Assembly (NCBI GenBank): GCA_934876235.1
Contig: CAKXKM010000048.1
Coordinates: forward strand, 1-11,769
Direction of reading: 5' to 3'
DNA length: 11,769 nt
Source of the DNA: Collinsella sp. AF02-46-1
GTDB lineage: Bacteria; Actinomycetota; Coriobacteriia; Coriobacteriales; Coriobacteriaceae
Each line of letters starts with the position of its first letter. Position 1 is the stretch's first letter. Under the pieces are notes generated by a model that had not been told where the DNA came from, ran no database searches, and worked only from the letters and a program-made list of their open reading frames with translations. Made by a program: the position numbers and the translations under genes. Below are positions 6,817 through 11,769 of this stretch, one piece after another.

Positions 6817-6872
6817 CAATCGTCTCTGTCCGCATGGGGCGAATTGCCTCAACAGAGTCATTTTGAGGTCGT
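6809..6872 (+). promoter_or_regulatory. Overlapping alternative hairpins after the leader peptide
   Basis: Segment 1:2 is GACGAT-AACA-ATCGTC (6809-6824) and contains the last arginine codon and the stop of the leader peptide. Next, CTCTGT (6824-6829) pairs with ACAGAG (6852-6857) around an inner GGGGC/GCCTC stem. Alternatively CCTCAA (6847-6852) pairs with TTGAGG (6863-6868), which excludes the inner stem. Finally GTCGT (6868-6872) pairs with ACGAC (6884-6888), which occupies the 5' arm of the terminator-like hairpin that follows. Each pairing shares bases with the next, the chain expected in ribosome-mediated attenuation. The stems are short and folding energies were not computed. Confidence 0.45.
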
Positions 6873-6880
6873 TGGGTTTT

Positions 6881-6927
6881 AGCACGACATTGCTGCATGT
6901 TTCTAGGGCATGTATGTGCTGATTTTT
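6881..6927 (+). terminator. Candidate attenuator terminator upstream of argG
   Basis: AGCAC (6881-6885) pairs with GTGCT (6916-6920), continued either by ACAT/ATGT (6887-6890, 6910-6913) or by an inner TGCATG/CATGTA stem (6894-6899, 6909-6914, one wobble). Five T residues follow at 6923-6927. The hairpin lies 64 bases after the leader-peptide stop and 94 bases before argG. It is of moderate strength with an interior bulge, so it could be a regulated rather than constitutive terminator. Its 5' arm overlaps the alternative stem ending at 6888. Confidence 0.4.
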
Positions 6928-7021
6928 GCTATTTAACCTGATATTGCACGGTATATGACCTTGAAATGACTTGCAACTGACCGATGTTCTAATTAGCTAC
7001 CAAGGGCGAAAGGAAACAGCC

Positions 7022-8248
7022 ATGAGCAAGGAAAAAGTCGTTCTCGCATATTCCGGTGGTCTTGATACATCCGTATGTGTCAAGTGGCTCCAGGACGAGA
7101 AGAATCTCGATGTCGTTTGTGTCTGCGGCAACGTGGGCCAGGAGGAGACCGGCCTGGACGCCAAGAAGCAGAAGGCGCTCGACCTGGGCGTTCTTGATTG
7201 CCAGGTGCTCGACCTGCGCGATGAGTTCTCCGATGAGTTCCTGACCAAAGCCATCGCCGCCAACTCCATGTACGAGAACAAGTACCCGCTGCTCTCCGCC
7301 CTGTCTCGCCCGCTGCTCGCCAAGAAGCTTGTCGAGGTCGCCCATGAGTTTGGCGCGACCTACGTCGCCCACGGCTGCACCGGTAAGGGTAACGACCAGG
7401 TCCGCTTCGAGGCTGCCGTCAAGGCCCTCGACCCCGAGCTCAAGGTTATCGCCCCGGTTCGCGAGTGGGACCTGAAGTGCCGTCCCGACGAGGTCGCCTA
7501 CGCACATGCCCACAACGTGCCGGTTCCCGAGGGTGCCAACGACAACCCCTACTCCATCGACGACAACCTGTGGGGTCGTGCCATTGAGTGCGGTCACCTG
7601 GAGGATCCCTGGAACGAGCCGCTCGATGACGCCTGGGTTATGACCAAGAACCCCGAGGACGCGCCCGACACCCCGACGTATACCGAGATTGAGTTTGAGG
7701 CCGGCAAGCCCGTCGCCGTCGACGGCAAGAAGATGAAGCTCTCCGAGATCGTCATCGCCCTCAACAAGATCTCTGGTGACAACGGCTTTGGCCGTCTCGA
7801 CCTGGTCGAGGATCGTCTGGTGGGCCTCAAGAGCCGTGAGTGCTATGAGGTTCCCGGCGCCCTGACGCTCATCACCGCCCACAAGGCACTTGAGGACATT
7901 TGCGTCGAGGGCGACCTGCTCAAGACCAAGATTAAGCTCGAGCAGGATTGGGCGACCGCCGTGTACAACGGCCAGTGGTACAGCCCGCTCAAGAACGCGC
8001 TCGATGCCTTTATGGCCGACACTCAGAAGTTCGTGACCGGCACCGTCCGTCTGAAGTTCTTCAAGGGCAACTGCCATGTCGTCGGCCGCAAGAGCCCCTT
8101 CAGCCTCTATGACTACGGTCTGGCCACCTACGACCGTGACACCACGTTTGACGAGAAGGCCAGCGCCGGCTTTATCGAGATTGACACGCTGTCGCTCAAG
8201 ACGTGGGCTAAGGTCCAGGGTCCCAGCTCTGCTGCAGCCCAGGCCTAA
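7022..8248 (+). CDS. argG: Argininosuccinate synthase
   Basis: A 408-residue enzyme (family about 400-450) that condenses citrulline with aspartate using ATP, giving argininosuccinate, AMP and pyrophosphate; the penultimate step of arginine synthesis, in the cytoplasm. The N-terminal ATP-pyrophosphatase loop AYSGGLDTS spans 9-17. GCTGKGNDQVRFE (118-130) supplies the citrulline/aspartate/ATP contacts, followed by REWDLK (147-152), YSIDDNLWGR (177-186) and the SGDNGFGRLDLVEDRLVG-type segment (251-268) with E273/Y275 in SRECYEVPGA. GAAAGGA seven bases before the ATG supports the start at 7022; an in-frame ATG at 6971 would extend it by 17 residues not seen in the family. Expression is probably controlled by the arginine-rich leader upstream. 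argH lies downstream but beyond a strong hairpin and a small ORF. No key residue is missing. Confidence 0.98.
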   Translation: MSKEKVVLAYSGGLDTSVCVKWLQDEKNLDVVCVCGNVGQEETGLDAKKQKALDLGVLDCQVLDLRDEFSDEFLTKAIAANSMYENKYPLLSALSRPLLAKKLVEVAHEFGATYVAHGCTGKGNDQVRFEAAVKALDPELKVIAPVREWDLKCRPDEVAYAHAHNVPVPEGANDNPYSIDDNLWGRAIECGHLEDPWNEPLDDAWVMTKNPEDAPDTPTYTEIEFEAGKPVAVDGKKMKLSEIVIALNKISGDNGFGRLDLVEDRLVGLKSRECYEVPGALTLITAHKALEDICVEGDLLKTKIKLEQDWATAVYNGQWYSPLKNALDAFMADTQKFVTGTVRLKFFKGNCHVVGRKSPFSLYDYGLATYDRDTTFDEKASAGFIEIDTLSLKTWAKVQGPSSAAAQA

Positions 8249-8263
8249 GGCTTCTCTTCCTTG

Positions 8264-8291
8264 GTATCCGCGCGGCCCATCCGCGTGATAC
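8264..8291 (+). other. Hairpin shortly after argG
   Basis: GTAT and CGCGCGG (8264-8275, with one bulged C) pair with CCGCGTGATAC (8281-8291) across a CCCAT loop, giving 11 base pairs including one wobble. No T run follows, so it is not a classical intrinsic terminator; it may protect the 3' end of the argG transcript or pause polymerase. It lies 15 bases after the argG stop. Confidence 0.45.
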
Positions 8292-8401
8292 GTAACGGGC
8301 GCACGGGGTCCCTACCTTTCGTTATGCTTGCTGACACTTCTTAACATCGGTGGCCCCTACGTTCCGCCCGCATATATGATGCCGCGTCTACGGCTGAGTC
8401 C

Positions 8402-8431
8402 GAGCCCCGCCGGGGTTGTCCGGCGGGGCTC
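8402..8431 (+). terminator. Strong GC-rich hairpin between argG and argH
   Basis: GAGCCCCGCCGG (8402-8413) and CCGGCGGGGCTC (8420-8431) form a perfect 12-bp stem with a six-base loop, followed by CTTCTATCAATTT. The T content of the tail is modest, but the stem is as stable as any in the window. It probably ends the argG transcript, about 150 bases past the stop. A TATGAT at 8375-8380 just upstream could be a -10 element, in which case the hairpin would sit in the leader of a downstream transcript and act as an attenuator. Confidence 0.7.
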
Positions 8432-8481
8432 CTTCTATCAATTTGGCGGCTCTGTGCCTATATATATGAGGAGTATCCATT

Positions 8482-8652
8482 ATGTTCAACGCTATCGCGC
8501 ATGCCTTGCTTGCCCTCGCGCCCGAGTTCGATGCTGCAAAGGTCGAGGATGTTCCTATGAGCCTGAAGGCCTGGATCGATGGTTCGCAAGGCAACATCCG
8601 GAGGGAGAAGTTGGGCACCAAGTGCCTCGTGCGTCACTTCTTTGCATATTAG
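8482..8652 (+). CDS. Small protein of unknown function, 56 residues
   Basis: A 56-codon ORF with AGGAG eight bases before its ATG, lying between the argG hairpin and argH. The protein starts MFNAIAHALLALAPEFDAAK, has a mixed middle with VPMSLKAWIDG, and ends VRHFFAY. There is no membrane segment long enough to span a bilayer, no cysteine cluster and no family I recognise. The first residues could form an amphipathic helix. The third codon positions are mostly G or C, like those of real genes here, and the RBS is good. Two adjacent unusual arginine codons, CGG AGG, at residues 40-41 precede a GGCAC-CAA-GTGCC hairpin (8615-8627). It ends 118 bases before argH on the same strand, so it may be co-transcribed with argH. 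A chance ORF remains possible. Confidence 0.45.
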   Translation: MFNAIAHALLALAPEFDAAKVEDVPMSLKAWIDGSQGNIRREKLGTKCLVRHFFAY

Positions 8653-8683
8653 CTACATGGCCCTGTGCACGGTGGGGAATGTG

Positions 8684-8689
8684 TAAAAC
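8684..8689 (+). promoter_or_regulatory. Possible -10 element upstream of argH
   Basis: GTGTAAAACT (8681-8690) contains a TAAAAC -10-like hexamer 81 bases before argH and closely resembles the GTGTAAACTG at the same kind of position upstream of polA. No convincing -35 hexamer is present. A small TCGCT/AGCGA hairpin (8703-8714) lies in the presumed leader. Confidence 0.3.
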
Positions 8690-8770
8690 TAGCGGTTGAA
8701 AAATCGCTTTAGCGACATGGCTCATTGCTTTGGGCGCTTGTTTTGGTATTTGGAGAAAGGGGACGGTTCC

Positions 8771-10201
8771 ATGGCTCTTTGGGGCGGTCGTTTTGAGGCG
8801 GGAGTGGCCGAGGTCACGCAGGAGTTTGGCGCGTCGCTGCCTGTCGACAAACATCTCTATAAGCAGGATATCGCCGGTTCTAAGGCGCATGCCAAGATGC
8901 TGGCGGCCCAGGGCATCATCAGTGCCGAGGACGAGCAGGCTATTGCCGAGGGCCTGACCGGAATCGAACAGGATATCGATGCCGGCAACTTCACCTTCGA
9001 TATCAACGATGAGGACATTCATATGTCCATCGAGAGCGAGCTGACGCGCCGCATCGGCGAGGCCGGTAAGCGCTTGCATACCGGGCGTTCGCGCAACGAC
9101 CAGGTGGCGACCGATACGCGTCTGGGCGTCAAGGCGCTGGCCAAGGAACTCATGGAGGCCAATCTTGAGCTGCGCCATGTGCTGGTGGATGCGGCCAAGA
9201 AGTACGACAAGGTGATTCTGCCGGGCTACACGCACATGCAGCATGCTCAGCCCGTGCTGCTGTCGCATCATCTGCTGGCGTATTCCTGGATGTTCGCGCG
9301 CGACTTTACACGCCTGAAGGCCGCCTTTGATGCCGCTGACAACTGCCCGCTGGGTGCCGCCGCGCTTGCCGGTACGAGCTATCCGCTCGATCGCCAGATG
9401 ACGGCTGCCGAGCTTGGCTTTGCGGGTGTGATTCCCAACTCGCTCGATGCGGTTTCCGACCGTGATTTCCTGCTCGATCTGCATTGCGCCGGCTCCGTCA
9501 TGGCCATGCACCTGTCGCGTCTTTCCGAGGAGATCGTGCTGTGGTCGAGCTCCGAATTCGGCTTTATCACGCTTTCTGACTCGTATTCCACCGGCTCGTC
9601 TATCATGCCGCAGAAGAAGAACCCCGACTTTGCTGAGCTTATCCGCGGCAAGAGCGGTCGCGTGTACGGCAACCTGGTGCAGCTGCTCGTGACCATGAAG
9701 GGCCTGCCGCTTGCTTATAACAAGGACTTGCAGGAGGACAAGGAGGGTGCGCTCGATACCGCCCATACGCTCATGCAGTGCCTGTCGGTTATGGCCGGCA
9801 TGATCTCGACCTGGACTGTCAACGAGGACGCCATGGCGCGCGAGTGTGGTGTGGGCCACTTGGCAGCCACTGATGTTGCCGATTACCTGGCAAAGCGCGG
9901 CCTGCCGTTCCGCGAGGCACATGCCGTGGTGGGTCATCTTGTCCTGATGTGTGAGAAGCGCGGCTGCAATCTTGAGGACCTGCCGTTTGAGGTGTTTCAG
10001 GAGGCAAGTCCGCTCTTTGAGCGCGACATTACCGAGGCACTCGACATCCCGTCGATTGTCGCCGCGCGCACGACCGAGGGTGGTACCGCCCCTGCTGCCG
10101 TTGCCGTGCAGTTGGGAAGCGCCGAGGCGCAGCTCGCGGCCGATGAGGGTGTGTTTGGCTCGTTATCCAAGGTCGTCGAGATGGGCCACGGAGCTAATTA
10201 G
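8771..10201 (+). CDS. argH: Argininosuccinate lyase
   Basis: A 476-residue enzyme (family about 455-480) that cleaves argininosuccinate to arginine and fumarate, the final step of arginine synthesis. It belongs to the fumarase/aspartase superfamily and acts as a tetramer. Visible are the N-terminal WGGRF (4-8), HTGRSRNDQ (103-111), GYTHMQHAQP (152-161) with the catalytic His of THMQ (H155), and the superfamily signature GSSIMPQKKNPD (275-286) with the catalytic Ser at 276/277. The frame opens upstream at 8696, but the ATG at 8771 is chosen because family members begin with xLWGGRF and AAAGGGG lies before it with eight bases of spacing. It follows argG, the enzyme supplying its substrate, but a strong hairpin and a small ORF intervene, so it may have its own promoter. 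A textbook terminator follows its stop. Confidence 0.98.
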   Translation: MALWGGRFEAGVAEVTQEFGASLPVDKHLYKQDIAGSKAHAKMLAAQGIISAEDEQAIAEGLTGIEQDIDAGNFTFDINDEDIHMSIESELTRRIGEAGKRLHTGRSRNDQVATDTRLGVKALAKELMEANLELRHVLVDAAKKYDKVILPGYTHMQHAQPVLLSHHLLAYSWMFARDFTRLKAAFDAADNCPLGAAALAGTSYPLDRQMTAAELGFAGVIPNSLDAVSDRDFLLDLHCAGSVMAMHLSRLSEEIVLWSSSEFGFITLSDSYSTGSSIMPQKKNPDFAELIRGKSGRVYGNLVQLLVTMKGLPLAYNKDLQEDKEGALDTAHTLMQCLSVMAGMISTWTVNEDAMARECGVGHLAATDVADYLAKRGLPFREAHAVVGHLVLMCEKRGCNLEDLPFEVFQEASPLFERDITEALDIPSIVAARTTEGGTAPAAVAVQLGSAEAQLAADEGVFGSLSKVVEMGHGAN

Positions 10202-10246
10202 CTTATTGGATGCGTCTGTCTGGTGTGTTCATCATATTTTGCCTTT

Positions 10247-10280
10247 ACGGGTGCCCGCTACGGTGGGCACCCGTTTTGTT
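10247..10280 (+). terminator. Intrinsic terminator of argH
   Basis: ACGGGTGCCC (10247-10256) and GGGCACCCGT (10265-10274) form a perfect 10-bp stem with an eight-base loop, followed by TTTTGTT. It lies 45 bases after the argH stop. This is a textbook rho-independent terminator. Confidence 0.92.
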
Positions 10281-10446
10281 ATAGAGAAGGAAGGAGCTTG
10301 TCGAGAACTTCTGTAGGACATTTGCGCAGGTTGTGAAGGGGGTGCGTTCACGGGCGACAATCGACCGCCCGTTCTGTTCGTTGCAGTTGAAAGTGGGACG
10401 GATGGTACTCTAGTCGGGCTTCGAAACAGAAGTGACACATATGGAG

Positions 10447-10476
10447 CGCTTTAATAAATAATAACGCTTCAATAAA
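10447..10476 (+). repeat. Two direct repeats upstream of the ndk promoter
   Basis: CGCTTTAATAAA (10447-10458) and CGCTTCAATAAA (10465-10476) differ at one base and are offset by 18 bases, close to two helical turns. They lie immediately upstream of the candidate ndk promoter, a position suited to an activator or repressor binding as two units. No known operator matches that I can name. Confidence 0.4.
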
Positions 10477-10506
10477 CGGCTTTTTGTTTAACTGCAGCTA
10501 GAACTC

Positions 10507-10515
10507 TGTTACGAT
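10507..10515 (+). promoter_or_regulatory. Extended -10 promoter candidate for ndk
   Basis: TGTTACGAT combines an extended -10 TG with TACGAT (10510-10515). TTTAAC (10487-10492) at 17 bases spacing is a weak -35, which an extended -10 promoter can tolerate. The start of ndk is 63 bases downstream. Confidence 0.45.
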
Positions 10516-10578
10516 GCAGTCCAGGCGGGTGCCGGAATGGGACTTGGGCACGCGCGAACCTACTTGAAAGGCTACCTT

Positions 10579-10983
10579 ATGGCTATCGAGAAGACCTTCA
10601 TCATGATTAAGCCCGACGCCGTGCGCGATCGCAAGATCGGCGAGATCGTTGCTCGCATTGAGCGCAGCGGCCTTGTTATCGAGCGCATGGAGATGACCAC
10701 GCTTGAGCGCGCCACCGTCGAGGAGCACTACGCCCATCTGGCCGACAAGCCCTTCTTTGGCGGTCTGTGCGACTTTATGACGAGCGGTCCGGTCGTCAAG
10801 ATGGTCGTTTCCGGTCTTTCCGCTGTCTCCAAGATGCGCACCCTTATGGGCGCTACCAACCCGCTTGATGCTGCCCCTGGCACCATCCGCGGCGACTTCG
10901 CTGTCGATGTCAACGCCAACGTGATTCACGGCTCCGACTGCCTGGAGAACGCCGAGATCGAGATCAAGCGCTTCTTTGGCTAA
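10579..10983 (+). CDS. ndk: Nucleoside diphosphate kinase
   Basis: A 134-residue enzyme (family about 130-150) that transfers the gamma phosphate of ATP to nucleoside diphosphates and balances NTP and dNTP pools in the cytoplasm. The phosphate is carried on H117 in the family signature NVIHGSD (114-120). Also present are K11 in MIKPDAV, Y51, the FMTSGPVV segment (66-73), R87, the GATNP loop (91-95) and R104 in GTIRGDF, all expected at the nucleotide site. The frame opens upstream at 10537, but the ATG at 10579 has GAAAGG seven bases before it and gives the family N-terminus MAIEKTFIMIKPD. All nine arginine codons are CGC, a sign of high expression. It is apparently monocistronic, between its own promoter candidate and a strong terminator, and converges with rpiB. 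Confidence 0.98.
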   Translation: MAIEKTFIMIKPDAVRDRKIGEIVARIERSGLVIERMEMTTLERATVEEHYAHLADKPFFGGLCDFMTSGPVVKMVVSGLSAVSKMRTLMGATNPLDAAPGTIRGDFAVDVNANVIHGSDCLENAEIEIKRFFG

Positions 10984-11021
10984 ACCAGCTTTGACTCCTT
11001 AAAGCTGTTAGCGTGTGGCTT

Positions 11022-11059
11022 GGGCGTCGCGGAACTCCATCCGCGGCGTCCTTTTTATT
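11022..11059 (+). terminator. Intrinsic terminator of ndk
   Basis: GGGCGTCGCGG (11022-11032) and CCGCGGCGTCC (11041-11051) form an 11-bp stem with two wobble pairs and an eight-base loop, followed by TTTTTATT. It lies 38 bases after the ndk stop. Confidence 0.9.
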
Positions 11060-11072
11060 CCAAAATCTACAA

Positions 11073-11109
11073 AGGGGCCCGCTCGGACATGTGTTCCGAG
11101 CGGGCCCCT
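11073..11109 (-). terminator. Terminator of rpiB, perfect 15-bp stem
   Basis: AGGGGCCCGCTCGGA (11073-11087) and its exact complement (11095-11109) enclose a seven-base loop. Read on the - strand it lies 26 bases beyond the rpiB stop and is followed by TTTGTAGATTTTGG. It is the most stable simple hairpin in the window. On the + strand it is also a back-stop for ndk transcripts. Confidence 0.85.
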
Positions 11110-11135
11110 GCTGTTAGCTTGTGGCGCTGAGTGGT

Positions 11136-11603
11136 TTAGGCTTCGTCGACGATCTTGAGGCCGCGCGTGTGGTCGATCTCGTTGAGGAGGTTAACGCGAC
11201 GCTCGTGACGGCCGCCCTCAAACTCGGCGTCGAGCCACTCGTCGACAATCATCTTGGCGAGCTCGGAGCCCACGACGCGGGCGCCAAAGGCGAGCACGTT
11301 GGTGTTGTTGTGCATGCGCGAGAGCTTGGCGCTGAAGGGCTCGGAGCACACGACGGCGCGAACGCCCTCGACCTTGTTGGCGGCCAGGCTGATGCCGACG
11401 CCGGTACCGCAGATCAGGATACCCAGGTCGACGTCACCGTTGGCAACGGCCTTGCCAACCTTGTAGCCGGCGATGGGGTAATCAAAGCTCTCGGAGGTGT
11501 CGGTTCCAAAGTTCACGACCTCGCAGCCGCGCTCCTTCAGGTGCTCGGAAATGATGTTCTTGAGCTCGACGGCGGCGTGGTCGTTACCGATACCGATCTT
11601 CAT
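11136..11603 (-). CDS. rpiB: Ribose-5-phosphate isomerase B
   Basis: A 155-residue enzyme (family about 145-160) that interconverts ribose 5-phosphate and ribulose 5-phosphate in the non-oxidative pentose phosphate pathway, as a cytoplasmic dimer. The family residues are present: D8-H9 in GNDHA, D41-Y42-P43, the catalytic Cys65 in the GILICGTGVGISLAANK segment (61-77), H98 in SRMHNNTNVLAFG (95-107), and R132/R136 near the C-terminus for phosphate binding. The related LacA/LacB galactose-6-phosphate isomerases share the fold, but there is no tagatose-pathway neighbour and the NDHA start and GTGVG loop with Cys fit RpiB. AGAGGA about eight bases upstream supports the ATG at 11603. It supplies ribose phosphate for nucleotide synthesis, and faces ndk tail to tail across two terminators. 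Confidence 0.95.
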   Translation of the reverse strand: MKIGIGNDHAAVELKNIISEHLKERGCEVVNFGTDTSESFDYPIAGYKVGKAVANGDVDLGILICGTGVGISLAANKVEGVRAVVCSEPFSAKLSRMHNNTNVLAFGARVVGSELAKMIVDEWLDAEFEGGRHERRVNLLNEIDHTRGLKIVDEA

Positions 11604-11663
11604 GGATGGTTCCTCTCTGGTCTGTGCGGCTCAAATGCTAAAGGTTTTACCGCGTTCGTCTGC

Positions 11664-11714
11664 ATGATAGCGCGACTTTTGCGTAAACGCTCGAGCGTTT
11701 TTTGGTCAAACGCT
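11664..11714 (-). promoter_or_regulatory. rpiB promoter region with palindromic operator candidate
   Basis: On the - strand TATCAT (complement of 11664-11669) matches the -10 consensus at five of six positions, 60 bases before rpiB. Where the -35 should be, 11685-11700 is the perfect 16-base palindrome AAACGCTCGAGCGTTT. A further half-site, AAACGCT, occurs at 11708-11714. A palindrome overlapping the -35 suggests regulated transcription, possibly by a LacI-type or other dimeric regulator. Confidence 0.45.
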
Positions 11715-11769
11715 TTAGCAGGCAATAAGACCGGCTCCTTATGAATGAATGCCGCCAGTTTGTGCTTGA

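Larger units (their letters stand above)
10281..10578. other. Gene-free region between argH and ndk
   Basis: No ORF with a credible ribosome site is present. It holds a seven-bp hairpin, ACGGGCG / CGCCCGT (10350-10356, 10366-10372) followed by a moderately T-rich tail; a tandem pair of 12-base near-identical direct repeats (10447-10476); and the ndk promoter candidate. The segment 10430-10500 is markedly AT-rich compared with the rest of the window. No tRNA or known small RNA is recognised. Confidence 0.5.

Noticed and set aside
6574..6885. A 103-codon open frame on the - strand opposite the argG leader
   Set aside because: It has no good ribosome site, resembles no family, and lies antisense to the well-supported leader ORF and the hairpins; it looks like a chance open frame in a lower-GC intergenic region.
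8328..8699. A 123-codon + strand open frame between argG and argH
   Set aside because: It runs straight through the perfect 12-bp hairpin at 8402-8431, lacks a ribosome site and has cysteine/arginine-rich composition typical of an out-of-frame reading; the 56-codon ORF in another frame is better supported.
1..11769. Search for tRNA, rRNA, CRISPR arrays, insertion sequences or prophage genes
   Set aside because: No cloverleaf, regularly spaced repeats, transposase or integrase motifs were seen; the inverted-repeat element at 5499-5628 carries no coding sequence.

Overview
The window is about 60% G+C. It encodes ordinary housekeeping and arginine-biosynthesis proteins whose gene content, codon use and small intergenic regions suggest a high-GC, anaerobic gut actinobacterium of the class Coriobacteriia (Collinsella-like). 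That assignment is inferred from general resemblance of the proteins, not from any search.

Layout, left to right: the last 36 codons of an unidentified + strand gene (1-111); on the - strand, yaaA (peroxide-stress / UPF0246 family, 135-944) and upstream of it an M18 zinc aminopeptidase (1048-2445), separated by a long near-perfect hairpin; divergently, polA (2612-5362), a full-length DNA polymerase I whose 3'-5' exonuclease domain has lost its catalytic carboxylates. After the polA terminator comes a 130-bp nested inverted-repeat element (5499-5628), then a - strand Cof-type HAD phosphatase (5640-6467). A divergent 555-bp region without a large gene leads to argG (7022-8248). argG is followed by two hairpins, an unrecognised 56-codon small ORF (8482-8652) and argH (8771-10201) with a textbook terminator. 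ndk (10579-10983, +) and rpiB (11136-11603, -) converge on two separate strong terminators. The right edge holds the rpiB promoter region with a 16-bp perfect palindrome.

The most interesting part is the argG leader. A 24-codon ORF (6742-6816) with an excellent ribosome-binding site carries six arginine codons in its last ten, ends in three consecutive CGA codons directly before the stop, and is followed by overlapping, mutually exclusive hairpins and a hairpin with a five-T run (6881-6927), all before argG. argG itself uses no CGA among its 12 arginine codons. This is the architecture expected of a ribosome-mediated transcription attenuator that senses charged tRNA-Arg, placed on the penultimate step of arginine synthesis. 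ArgG joins citrulline and aspartate; ArgH splits the product to arginine and fumarate. The two genes are neighbours but separated by a strong hairpin and a small ORF, so they may be regulated separately. No tRNA, rRNA, CRISPR array, transposase or phage gene was seen.
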